This document shows positions 8,171-15,855 of a stretch of 15,855 nucleotides of DNA, piece after piece. The notes under the pieces were generated by a model that was given only the letters and a program-made list of their open reading frames with translations, was not told the DNA's origin and searched no databases. How positions within the stretch are numbered: position 1 is the stretch's first letter; every line of letters begins with the position of its first letter. This DNA comes from Ectocarpus siliculosus (lineage: Eukaryota; Sar; Phaeophyceae; Ectocarpales; Ectocarpaceae), in contig FN648410.1 in assembly GCA_000310025.1 (NCBI GenBank), positions 93,004-108,858 of the forward strand, read 5' to 3'. The translations under genes were made by a program, and so were the position numbers.

Positions 8171-9159
8171 CACCTGGCCTGGGAGACTCCGATGCACAAC
8201 ACAACTAACTGCTGGTCCACACTACTTCCCGCCATGCGATCACGCTCAAGCATCGTTTTGCACATTCATCATTTTTCGGCTTCGATTTCGGCGGCAACGG
8301 AAGGGAAGGAGGGTACCAAGCAGTGTGTGTGTTCGAGTACATCCCACCTGTGGCCGTTTCAACGTACGTGTCCCAACGGAGCAAGCATTCATCTGGGGCC
8401 GAATCATAATCACGAGCAGGCATCCCGGGAACTAGCACCCCGGTGATGCGTAATCAATGCGTGCAAATGAAAGTACATGGAAGCAACCAAATGGTGATGC
8501 TCCATGTATGTATGCCAGCCCGCCAAAATCAAGGGTATGGCCTAAACGTACACTGGCAAAAGCAGTGTACACTCACAGGCGGGTGCTTGGTTAGACGAAG
8601 AGCAGCACGTCGCGCTCGTGCAAGAGTGCACACATACGTACAATCATGCAAGCTGGCAAAGGAAACTGTTGCTCAGTTGACAACAGGAATCTTATTTTTG
8701 CCAGAAGGAATCTGGGAAAAGGTAAGGGCACCAGCCAGCACAGTTACCCACACGCGCACCCGAGCGCGTGCTCACGGATAGGACACCATGTGACAAGTCG
8801 TGCGACTAGGGTATAGGTCAGATGTGTGCCTGGTTGTTGATGATCATGGTTGGTCAGACCTGATCGTAGCTCTCACCTTGGGACCATATACTGGAGGTCA
8901 AATGCGGTGGAATATGGACAACACACAGTGATCAAGGGTAAAACGCACGATATGACCGAGTCCAATGAGCATTGAAGATGCTAGTACCAGCTGCTGTAGC
9001 CGGTGGAGTGTCGGAGCAAACACAGGGGGCCAAAGTACCGCCTTGTAGAGGCACATTGGTCAATCTCGAAAAAAACATTGGGCACCGATCGCAACCTGCT
9101 GATCTTGGGTAATTCTTGCAACGATGAGGTGGCCAGGTTTGGCAACCTGGACTTTTCTT
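8171..9159. other. no supported gene; several short dyads
   Basis: No frame has protein-like character. Perfect inverted repeats lie at 8474-8508 (TACATGGA/TCCATGTA, 19-base loop), 8548-8570 (GTACACTG/CAGTGTAC, 7-base loop) and 9133-9150 (CCAGGTT/AACCTGG, 4-base loop). The last lies just before the 72-bp minisatellite and uses the same AACCTGG words as its units, so it may be a degenerate outlying unit. Confidence 0.45.
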
Positions 9160-9620
9160 GGAGGTTGGGGCGTAGTCTACAAGGCGGTTGGTGGGTAGGT
9201 TGGGGATGATGCGCAAGGTGTGCCTTTTTTGGAGGTTGGCGGACTGTCTAAAACCTTGTACGCGGATAGGTTGCCGATGCTGTTGCAAGGTGTACTTTTT
9301 GTGAAGGTTGGCGGACTGTCTACAAGCCGGTTGGTGGGTAGGTTGGGGATGGTACGCAAGGTGTGCCTTTTTTGGAGGTTGGCGGACTGTCTACAACATT
9401 GTACGCGGACAGGTTGCCGATGCTGGTGCAAGGTGTGCTTTTTTTCGAGGTTGGCGGACTGTCTACAACCTGGTACGCTGCCAGGTTGCCGATGCTGGTG
9501 CAAGGTGAACCTTTTTGTGGAGGTTGGGGCACTGTCTGCAACCTGGTACGCGGACATGTTGCCGTTGCTGGTGCAAGACGTGCCTTTTGTGGAGGTTGGC
9601 GCACTGCAGTGTACAAGCCG
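9160..9620 (+). repeat. 72-bp minisatellite, about 6.4 units
   Basis: The word TTGGCGGACTGTCT and its variants recur at 9165, 9236, 9308, 9379, 9451, 9524 and 9596, giving periods of 71, 72, 71, 72, 73 and 72. Two unit types occur. One has GTACGCGGACAGGTTGCCGATGCTGGTGCAAGG; the other has GGTTGGTGGGTAGGTTGGGGATG in the same place. 72 is 24 codons, so frames in both directions look repetitive, but the 71- and 73-base steps break every frame. I therefore treat it as non-coding, or no longer coding. Confidence 0.9.
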
Positions 9621-9648
9621 GTTGCCTAGGATTTCGGAGGCAACAGCA

Positions 9649-9878
9649 GCATTGCTGCTCAGCAACAACAACGTTGGTTCAATACCCCCCTCATGACCTT
9701 TTTTTTCCCCTCCCTTTTTTTTCCAGAATTATTTCGATGCGGGTATCCAAACAGATCATTGCTGCTCCGTAACAACGTGGGTTCAATATCCCTTCATGGC
9801 CTTTTCTGCTTTCCTCCCTTTTTTTCCAGTCTTTTTTCGATGCGGGTATCGAAACAGTACTACCGCGGCTCATCATCT
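9649..9878 (+). repeat. 104-bp direct duplication with polypyrimidine-CCAG
   Basis: Two units start at TTGCTGCTC...AACAACGT, with AACAACGT at 9667 and 9771 (period 104). Both continue with GGTTCAATA, CATG(A/G)CC, a C/T tract ending CCAG, then TTTCGATGCGGGTATC and AAACAG. The C/T tract with CCAG is a good 3' splice-site match in both copies. They differ at a minority of positions and by small indels in the pyrimidine tract. Confidence 0.8.
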
Positions 9879-10710
9879 CGAGCCCGTTGTCGACAACTCT
9901 CGACTTGCACGAACAAAAAGCGAGGAGCAAGAATTCATAAAACCCAACACATACCCAAGCATGGTTTCCTTTTTTGAACTTCAACCAGCGACGTCGATCA
10001 TGGAGAAGATCCGTAATGCACTCGTAGAAAACGACTGCCTTCTCTCAGCGCTAAACAAAGCATCCCCCCCCCCCGCCGCCCCGAAAGCCCCAGCAGTATT
10101 CATAATATGGTTCCCGTCCTTGTTGAACTTCCCGCCTGCACCACCCACCGCCGTCGATCATGGAGATAATCCGCAGGAAAGCAATACCATTGATTTAGGA
10201 AGACGGATAAACGACGAAGCCAGAGACAACAGCTACACGTAGCGACAGCGGGCCGCCCCCGAAGTCACAGTTCTATACACGGAAAAACGTCGCTTCCCGA
10301 GGACAAAATAAAGTCAAACTGCAGGGACTGCAAAGAGAGACGTCTCTACCCTCCCAACACCACAGGAAAACACCTTCAAGATGGCCTTCCACGCGAGGAC
10401 AAGAGAGAAGCATGACGGCAACGACTGGAGAGGCCGCCGCAGCGACAAATTCCAAACGCGCTTGCAAACACGTCAAAAAACCCTACCCGAGAGCACTAAG
10501 CACTTCGCAGCATTCTTCATCCAAACGCAAACATCAGCCATTGAAAGCGGGGGATAATCTATTCCGCCTCCCCCTGCAACACTGCGGCCCGCCGTGGAAG
10601 AGAGGACCCGGGAAAACGCGTCGAACGACGTTGAAGTGGAGATTCCGGCGACTGCGCCTGGGGGGTGTCGGTCAGCAGTGAAAGAACATGCGAAGAAAAC
10701 ATCAGAGTAG
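9796..10710 (+). pseudogene. stop-poor relic reading frame
   Basis: One frame from ATG 9796 to TAG 10708 is interrupted only by TAG at 10240 and TAA at 10309 and 10555, over about 304 codons. Segments look protein-like: EPVVDNSRLARTKSEEQEFI, MEKIRNALVENDCLLSALNK, then after 10380 a basic Arg/Gln/Lys stretch and finally PAVEERTRENASNDVEVEIP. No known domain is visible. It could be a decayed gene or three exons. T-poor sequence from about 10240 on also lowers stop frequency without coding, so the call is tentative. The frame starts inside the second copy of the 104-bp duplication. Confidence 0.3.
9974..10173 (+). repeat. two-copy module 160 bp apart
   Basis: CGTCGATCATGGAGAAGATCCG at 9992-10013 recurs with two mismatches at 10152-10173. 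Both copies are preceded by TTGAACTTC (9974 and about 10124) at slightly different spacing. The copies fall in different reading frames, so the duplication is not a protein repeat. Confidence 0.6.
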
Positions 10711-11190
10711 AGTAAACATGGGCAGTCGAGCAATGGAGTGCACGCTTCCACCCTTGGGTGCACTATGTAACTATAAACTTAAAAAAACTGACTCTGTTGT
10801 ACTCCAGACAACTGTACCTGGTGCCACTTTTGGAATGCCGGGAGGCATAGCGGGACAAACGACCAAAAAACACTACTTAACGGGGTGAAGTACAGGTGAC
10901 GCAGGTCGTAGAATACGTCGGAGACAAGAGGGTATGCTACGCAACTCAGCAGAACTAAATCTAATGGGAGGCGAGGTGTATTCAAATATCAGCAGTCTAG
11001 CGGCGAACCGACTCGCTGATGAAACACATGTCGAGGGGAGCCGCGGGTTCTGGACGAAACATACGACGAAAAGCACCCAGACATTTTACATCTCGCGGGC
11101 AGGGGAAGAAAGAAGAAAAAATAGGGAGGCACGAAAGTTCTAGAAGGACAAGCCACGCACCAGGCCAAACGCCCACCTTGTCAACGCGGC
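10711..11190. other. no supported gene; downstream flank of the six-exon gene
   Basis: No frame here is convincing. On the minus strand this is where the 3' untranslated region and poly(A) site of the large gene should lie, but I see no clear canonical AATAAA on that strand near the stop. On the plus strand it follows the relic frame. Confidence 0.4.
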
Positions 11191-11557
11191 TTAAGCGTCC
11201 ATAGAGCCATCGGAGCCATCGTCGCTGCCCCCATCTCCATCCCCATCTCCATCACGGCCCGTTCGTCCGCCCCCATCCCCATCCTCATCCCCATCCCCAT
11301 CTCCATCACGGTCCGTACCTCCGCCCCCATCTCCATCCCCATCTCCATCACGGTCCTTCCCTCCGTCCCCATCTCCACCACGGTCCGCCCCTCCCTCTTC
11401 TTGCTCGTCGTCGTCCTTGTCGTCGTCCTTGCCGTCGTCCTTCTTGAAGAGGTAGGGCTTGAGGTAGCGCTTCGCGTCCTCCGTGCACTTCAAGTCGTCC
11501 TTGTCGGGGATCGGCCCAAGGTACTCTTCGCCGAATTCCATGAACCTCTCCCAAAAC
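11191..11557 (-). CDS. six-exon gene, terminal exon 6 with Asp/Gly tail
   Basis: 367 bases after a CTTAG acceptor. It encodes FWERFMEFGEEYLGPIPDKD, a short region ending YLKPYLFKKDD, a Lys/Asp/Glu stretch, then about 55 residues of DGDGD / TDRDGDGDGD type and the end GSDDGSDGSMDA. DxDxDG spacing resembles calcium-binding loops, but low-complexity acidic tails are a simpler reading. An unspliced frame that opens further upstream (to 11748) crosses the acceptor and is not used. Confidence 0.7.
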
Positions 11558-14500
11558 CTAAGACACGATACAAACAACAAAGAACGTTTCGTTCGCATGG
11601 CAGCTGGTGGAACGGCTAAACATGCCGCGGTACATTCCTCTCTTGTAAGGCTTGCGCTAACCACCTTCGGGTGGAGTCGAAGGCAGGGCACAGTGGAGCT
11701 GCCGCAATATATAACGCTAACCGGGAAAATCGCCGGGAACAAAAACAACGAAGTGCGTTGTATGATGGCAGAGTTGCGTGTGTATTGAGCGCTATGTGGG
11801 CGACAAACCTACTCAGCGGACGCCACGGACAACAGGGCTGGACTACAAGAATACGTCAGCCTTGTTAACATAGCGAGCCAAGCGCAACGTACATCTCGCG
11901 GATGACCGGGTGGTTCTTGTCTCCGCCTCCCTCCTTTGCTCCTCCCAGGGCGTTGTCCAAGAACTTCTTGATCACCGGGAAGGTGCGGTAGCCCACGGGG
12001 TCCCACTTGGTCGAGGGGGGCATACGAGCGCGCCTCCTCGCTGCGATTACATCGCTCAGGAGGACCGGCGCCGCCTCCTCGATAGTCGCGGCAAGGACCG
12101 GCCCGATTATCTGCGAAACAATCAGTTCAGTTCACGCCATGAGGGGGTGGGAGTCGTTGCTGAGCTAGAAAGGCGCAAAAATTAGGGATACACCTGGAAA
12201 GGGTGACAGAGCGAAGGAGGACTACCATAGCTTTCAAATGTTCCGTAGCACGGGGAACGACCAATATCTCATCGTCCCGACGTCTGAGAAGAAGGCTCGC
12301 AGGGCGAGCAACCCAGGGTTACCGGTGAAAGGCTGTTCGTCGGGAACTTGCGTTATGAAAAGTCGGGTTACCCACCCGAGCTGCTCTGCGTGATAGCTAC
12401 AAGGCGGCCGTGTGTGCGCGCGACATTTTCATACCAACAGCAGGAGCAGCAGCGTGTGCGCCAACAATGCTTTACACCGGACTACAACCAAACACTCCGG
12501 TTCTGCATACTTCTTACTCTTCCTTTGCCTCTAAGCGTGCGGTCGACTCGCCACTCCTTACGCGGACCGTTTGGAGCCTTCATCATCAAAACGAGAGAGG
12601 GCCTCAGACTGTTTGATCGACCATTTACGCACGATCCTCACAGCAGGCACAGGAGCAGACCCCTTCTGTTCTCCGCGGAAAGATGATCTTACAAGCGCCA
12701 CCCTATGTTTCCAGACTACAGGGCGCCGCGGTTCCGGGATATATCAAGTTTTTAACGCCAGGGGTGACTTTTCCCTGGTGTCTGCAAAGGGGAGGTGATA
12801 GGGTGCGGTGGGTTGGCACCCGTATACGTCCATGTAGGTCATGTTCTCCATGATCTCGCCCGGACCCGCGGGCCTGCTATGCCTGGCTGGAGGCAGACCC
12901 TTGGAGAACATAGCCCGCCCTAAACCGCGCATGGCCAGCTCCGACTAGAATGACGCAGGGGGTGGGGGGGCGGGGGCGCAGGGAATACCAACTGGGTGAG
13001 AGGCAACACTCGTGAGAAGTCATGATAGGTGTTTATTGTGACAAAAGTTGAAATTCACGCTACAATTGTACAGTTTTCCCGCAGTTAGGGTACAAACTAC
13101 GAGCAAACATTCCGGAGGAGGTCAGGAAGGACAGCGCAAGGGGGTCTCCCGAACAAAGACGATGAACAAGCGAGCAATGCGGGGTGCATCGGCCGGTCGT
13201 TGGGTTAAGCGTTTTGGCCGATATCGTGCGCGTAGACGCCGCACTTTTACAGTCTGGGGCCTCATGGTTCGCGTCATGTTCGTTTTGTGAGACCGAGCCA
13301 GACCAATTCATCGACACACCCAGCAATGACGACACGCCACTCACTACCTTCACTACACCAGACGCACTCATGCAAAAAGCACACCCGCATGTAGTACGCT
13401 GGACGCGTCGACTCTGAAACACACGCCGAAGAAAATAATACTCATGACACATCAGATAGAAAGCAAACCCTGGGGGCATTACAACAAAAAACGCATATCG
13501 CAGACAGAAATACAGAGAGGCGGAGGGGTGCGTATTCGATTAGACAAACTCCACCGGGGCTACAACATAATCTTCACAGCTCTCCGGCGAGTTGGGGGGA
13601 GAGGAGGGGGGGGGGCGTACTCTTTACGTTTTGCATGCCTTTAGTCGTTAGGGCACTGACCACGCGTCGTCGAGAGGACGGAAAATACGATTACAGATGG
13701 CCAATCGTTCCTTCCTACATTGCCAAAGGTGGCTCAAACATGCCCCCCGTTCTATCTGTCCTGTCGATATCACCCCCCGCCTATTCTACCCACTTGCTAT
13801 GCCCCAGTACAGCTACCGTCTTGTCTCGGTTATTCCATACCTCGAACATCTTCCTGTACCTTACTTTCATTTTCCCAGGCCAGTCATGTACACTTCTCTC
13901 TCCTTGTACGACGGACATTCCCCAACCATTTAACATTCCGCAACCATTTAACTAGGTCTTTGCACTCCGAGCCGCAATATCATTTGGGGGTGGGGTGGGG
14001 GTAAGGCAGGGGGTACAAAACGTGAACAGGGGCACGACACCGACAGCTACGGCACCACGCCGACACGCAACCGCCCAACAACACAGCAAGCAACGCCACG
14101 CACAAGAACCCGGGGCGAGGAGCCAGATCCCAGATCCCAAATTGCGTTGGCGATTTCTCGCGTTTCTCGCGCCAGACACCCAACGAAAACCTGCATGGCT
14201 TAAAACGGCCGGACTGCATCCGTGCACCTCACCTGCTTATCGATCTCAGCCTGCATCGTCTCTAGGATGTAGTCGGACGTGATTTCCTTCCGCGCGTTGC
14301 CGTTACCGTCCGTGTACCTGTTGGTGACCACCTGGAGAGCGGACACCAGGTTGGTGTGCATTGCCTCGCGCGCTACACGGTACGTGGTGCACTTCATCGG
14401 CGGCAGGAAAACGGGGACTTCCTCTGTATTCAACGTGTCCAAACACCATATAGGAGGGGGTGGGTGGGAGGACAAGGGGGATGAGCGGTGTTGATGCGCG

Positions 14501-15855
14501 TAATTCAAAATCTCGAGAGTGAGGGGGAACAACTCCAGGAGGCGGCGACACACATGTGCGAGATTCACAAGGGGCCGGAATCACGGCCGAAAATGCAATA
14601 ACTCACTGTCCATTTCTGCACATGAAATTCCTCGCTCTTCGTCATATGCACCCCACATGTGCCCCACCATCGTCAGCAGGCTGTGTTCGTCGCACTTGAT
14701 TTCCGTCAGGCGTAGATCCTTAAAGTACGCCATAAATGGCAGGATAAGGTGAAAAGCGGAGCTTTTGTACGACACCTTCCGGGACTCCCGCTCGGTCTTT
14801 CCCTTGTCAATGTCCGCTCTGCTAGCGAGCTGAGCCAAACGAAAGCGGCGGGGCGTTAGTGGGCATTGACTAGATAATTACTGGTGTGTGCCATCTGCCA
14901 TCTTCCACAAGTTTCAACTGCTAGTGGCCTTTTTCTCCGTCGAAGGCGTGTTCTTGATGACAGCATACTTAGGACCAAGCAAACTACGACTTGATGCAAG
15001 TAAGGAACAACCGAGTGATAGGTCTCCCCCCCCCCCCCCCCCCGGGACCTGTGGGGGATCAAGCAAACTAGATACGTGTATGGGCAATCAAGCAAACCCT
15101 GCGGGTGGTGTTACCCAGCCCACAACAGAACTGCTGTGACCTACACGTAGCGTTCAACGGGGTCCACGGCTACACCCCATTACACACATTCCCAACTACT
15201 GCGGCTGATGCACGTGTTTGTGTCTCACGCGGCTGTGTCTGCCTTTCGCCGCATGTAGACCTATAGCATGTATGGGACGGAACCCCGGCATACCCCCGTT
15301 GCAAATCGTTCGAGCAGGGGGGCAGGGGGGCAGGGCACCACCTCCAGACATTGTGCATATGAATTCGGTCGTATTGCGCGCGTCCGCATTTCTTCATCTC
15401 GCGACATCGAGTCTTTCCTCGCGAGTCCTTATGAGGGGCACGCAGGAGGCTCGTCGGTACATTAACGTTCGTGCCCGGAGGTCGACAGGCCTACGTGGCG
15501 TGTTTGGTTGCCAATCAGCTGCGACAATTTGCTCTTATCTCCCCGGGGCGCGTTCGCGCAGATAAAGCCTGGCGAACCAGTTCCGAAACCCATAAAAAAT
15601 GACAGTTTCATGTAGTACCTCTGTTTAGTTTGATCTTCTTACACTTCGCAGCGGGCCAAGTGTTCGGCGTTGCAGGCAGCTCGAGCGGACAACAACTTAC
15701 CGGCGAAGATCGGACTTCTCGTCTGTCTTTGATGATGGCAAATATACGACGAGCAGACAGAACTATCTGAATCCGAATCAACACGTCAACATCAATACGA
15801 CGAGCAGACAGAACTATCTGAATCCGAATCAACATGTCAACATCAATGATGTTGA
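11191..15855 (-). CDS. six-exon gene of unknown family, 5' end off the window
   Basis: Exons read on the minus strand: 15855-15701 (partial), 14829-14607, 14423-14233, 12944-12828, 12110-11893 and 11557-11191, stop TAA at 11193-11191. Junction phases are 0, 1, 0, 0 and 2 and all match. Donors are GTAAGT, GTGAGT, GTGAGG, GTATAC and GTACGT, and every acceptor ends in AG. Exons 2-6 give about 371 residues and exon 1 adds at least 51. Exons 2-6 start as a mixed alpha-helical-looking globular region (FHLILPFMAYFKDL, LLTMVGHMWGAYDEERG, YILETMQAEIDKQ, TFPVIKKFLDNALGG, FWERFMEFGEEYLG), then a Lys/Asp stretch and an Asp/Gly tail. No signal peptide or transmembrane segment is seen in these exons. I do not recognise the family. 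Exons 2-6 are well supported by phase agreement and by the contrast with flanking DNA; exon 1 is weaker. Confidence 0.7.
11227..11390 (-). repeat. coding minisatellite (GATGGGGATGGAGATGGGG type)
   Basis: Six-base GATGGG / GATGGA words are grouped into longer units separated by CGGACCGTGATGG-like spacers on the minus strand. All variation keeps the frame, so the repeat grows and shrinks the acidic tail of exon 6 without truncating it. Confidence 0.75.
11893..12110 (-). CDS. six-exon gene, exon 5
   Basis: 218 bases between TCGCAG and the donor GTACGT, ending with two bases of a codon. It encodes IIGPVLAATIEEAAPVLLSD, a basic patch (ARRRAR), KWDPVGYRTFPVIKKFLDNA and a Gly/Lys turn before HPVIREM. 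The last Met codon is split with exon 6. Confidence 0.7.
12828..12944 (-). CDS. six-exon gene, small exon 4
   Basis: 117 bases (39 codons), phase 0 at both ends, between TTCTAG and GTATAC. It encodes SELAMRGLGRAMFSKGLPPA and ends EIMENMTYMD. Because its length is a multiple of three it could be skipped without a frame change. The donor GTATAC is weaker than the others. Joining it gives TYMD-IIGPVL, a smooth continuation into exon 5. Confidence 0.5.
13660..13742 (+). pseudogene. coding relic, ITDG-type block, copy 2
   Basis: Codons from 13690 read ITDGQSFLPTLPKVAQ, matching copy 1 near 185-232. Nucleotide differences between the copies fall almost entirely at third codon positions. The frame starts after a TGA at 13657 and stays open downstream but becomes Pro/Ser-rich with no match to copy 1. 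It is antisense within intron 3 of the six-exon gene. Confidence 0.45.
13923..13952 (+). repeat. short direct repeat CAACCATTTAAC
   Basis: The 12-mer occurs at 13923-13934 and 13941-13952 with a six-base spacer, giving an 18-base period. It may be a replication-slippage product. Confidence 0.6.
13986..14013 (+). repeat. G-rich tract, G-quadruplex-prone
   Basis: Runs of 5, 4, 5 and 5 G are separated by short loops (T, T, TAAGGCA). The unstable strand is the template-complementary one for the minus-strand gene. Confidence 0.6.
14233..14423 (-). CDS. six-exon gene, exon 3
   Basis: 191 bases between ATACAG and the donor GTGAGG, ending in phase 0. It encodes EVPVFLPPMKCTTYRVAREA, HTNLVSALQVV and an amphipathic helix ending DYILETMQAEIDKQ. 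The preceding intron is only 183 bases (14606-14424). Confidence 0.7.
14607..14829 (-). CDS. six-exon gene, exon 2
   Basis: 223 bases, entered after GCTCAG in phase 0 and left after one base of a codon at GTGAGT. It encodes LASRADIDKGKTERESRK, then a hydrophobic helix-like part (AFHLILPFMAYF) and CDEHSLLTMVGHMWGAYDEE. The split last codon is completed as Lys by exon 3. Confidence 0.65.
14830..15700 (-). other. intron 1 of the six-exon gene
   Basis: 871 bases, GTAAGT...GCTCAG, conditional on exon 1 being real. Contains an 18-base C run at 15026-15043 and no frame that looks coding. Confidence 0.4.
15701..15855 (-). CDS. six-exon gene, candidate exon 1 (partial)
   Basis: The frame is open to the window edge and ends at a perfect GTAAGT donor (15700-15695) in phase 0, which fits exon 2. 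It encodes two in-frame 17-residue repeats, IDVDVLIRIQIVLSARR and a near copy with Met for Val, then IFAIIKDRREVRSSP. A Met at 15835 could be the start. Another frame of the same stretch is also protein-like near the donor (PSSKTDEKSDLR) but its phase would not fit exon 2, so the frame choice is uncertain. Confidence 0.4.
15744..15845 (+). repeat. two 51-bp tandem units
   Basis: Unit 1 (15744-15794) and unit 2 (15795-15845) differ by a single C/T change. The period of 51 bases is 17 codons in the candidate exon 1 frame. Near-identity implies a recent duplication. Confidence 0.9.
15837..15855. other. perfect 9-bp palindrome at the window edge
   Basis: TCAACATCA and TGATGTTGA are exact reverse complements around one A. 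The left arm is the end of the second 51-bp unit. It may continue past the window. Confidence 0.6.

Larger units (their letters stand above)
12945..14232 (-). other. intron 3 of the six-exon gene
   Basis: This 1288-base intron (GTGAGG...TCTAG) contains the second ITDG coding relic (plus strand), a G-rich tract at 13986-14013 and an 18-base-period short direct repeat at 13923-13952. A 139-residue minus-strand frame at 13060-13479 has no supporting feature. Confidence 0.5.

Noticed and set aside
7777-8253. Hydrophobic Cys-rich minus-strand frame, possible membrane protein
   Set aside because: The T-rich composition of that strand produces Phe/Leu/Cys codons automatically; no splice sites, repeats or motif support it.
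9177-9696. 24-residue protein repeat encoded by the 72-bp minisatellite
   Set aside because: Unit lengths of 71 and 73 shift the frame in both directions, so no single frame keeps the repeat across the array.
13060-13479. 139-residue minus-strand frame with CGCAFC motif
   Set aside because: It lies within intron 3 of the six-exon gene, its ends do not coincide with phase-compatible splice sites, and the Cys spacing matches no known domain.
15218-15565. 115-residue plus-strand frame near the right end
   Set aside because: Composition is unstructured Arg/Ser/Ala, there is no partner exon, and it overlaps the probable intron 1 of the minus-strand gene.

Overview
The window looks like nuclear DNA of an intron-rich eukaryote. 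There is no operon layout, no Shine-Dalgarno spacing and no long prokaryotic gene. Every convincing coding piece is a short exon flanked by GT...AG signals (donors GTGCGT, GTAAGT, GTGAGT, GTGAGG, GTATAC and GTACGT), with introns of about 0.2 to 1.3 kb. Base composition is roughly balanced to slightly GC-rich, and homopolymer tracts, minisatellites and repeat relics are common. This fits a large-intron stramenopile such as a brown alga, but that placement is an inference from style, not from a marker gene.

Layout. (1) 1-1060: the first exon of a minus-strand gene (953..693) carries an exact destruction-box motif and may begin a B-type cyclin; its intron leaves the window on the left and holds a strong G-quadruplex tract. 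(2) 2864-5360, plus strand: remains of one gene, with a C2HC zinc-finger exon, a 1-kb intron, then a coding block broken by a frame change and an in-frame stop. It looks like a decayed DNA-transposon gene. (3) 6.7-7.26 kb: tandem satellite of tRNA-3'-half-like modules, followed at 7.44-7.69 kb by a dense cluster of perfect hairpins. (4) 7.7-9.16 kb: T-poor DNA and no supported gene. (5) 9.16-10.7 kb: a 72-bp minisatellite, a 104-bp duplication and a stop-poor reading frame that looks like a relic. (6) 11191-15855, minus strand: the best gene here, rebuilt as six exons whose splice phases all agree. It encodes at least about 371 residues of a protein I do not recognise, with an aspartate/glycine tail encoded by a minisatellite. 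Its 5' end runs off the right edge.

Two short plus-strand blocks, near 185-235 and 13690-13740, encode almost the same 16-residue peptide and differ almost only at third codon positions. They are two relics of one coding family, one of them antisense within an intron of the large gene.

Nothing here forms a recognisable multi-gene system. The window is two host-type genes, both cut by its edges, set in repeat- and transposon-derived DNA.
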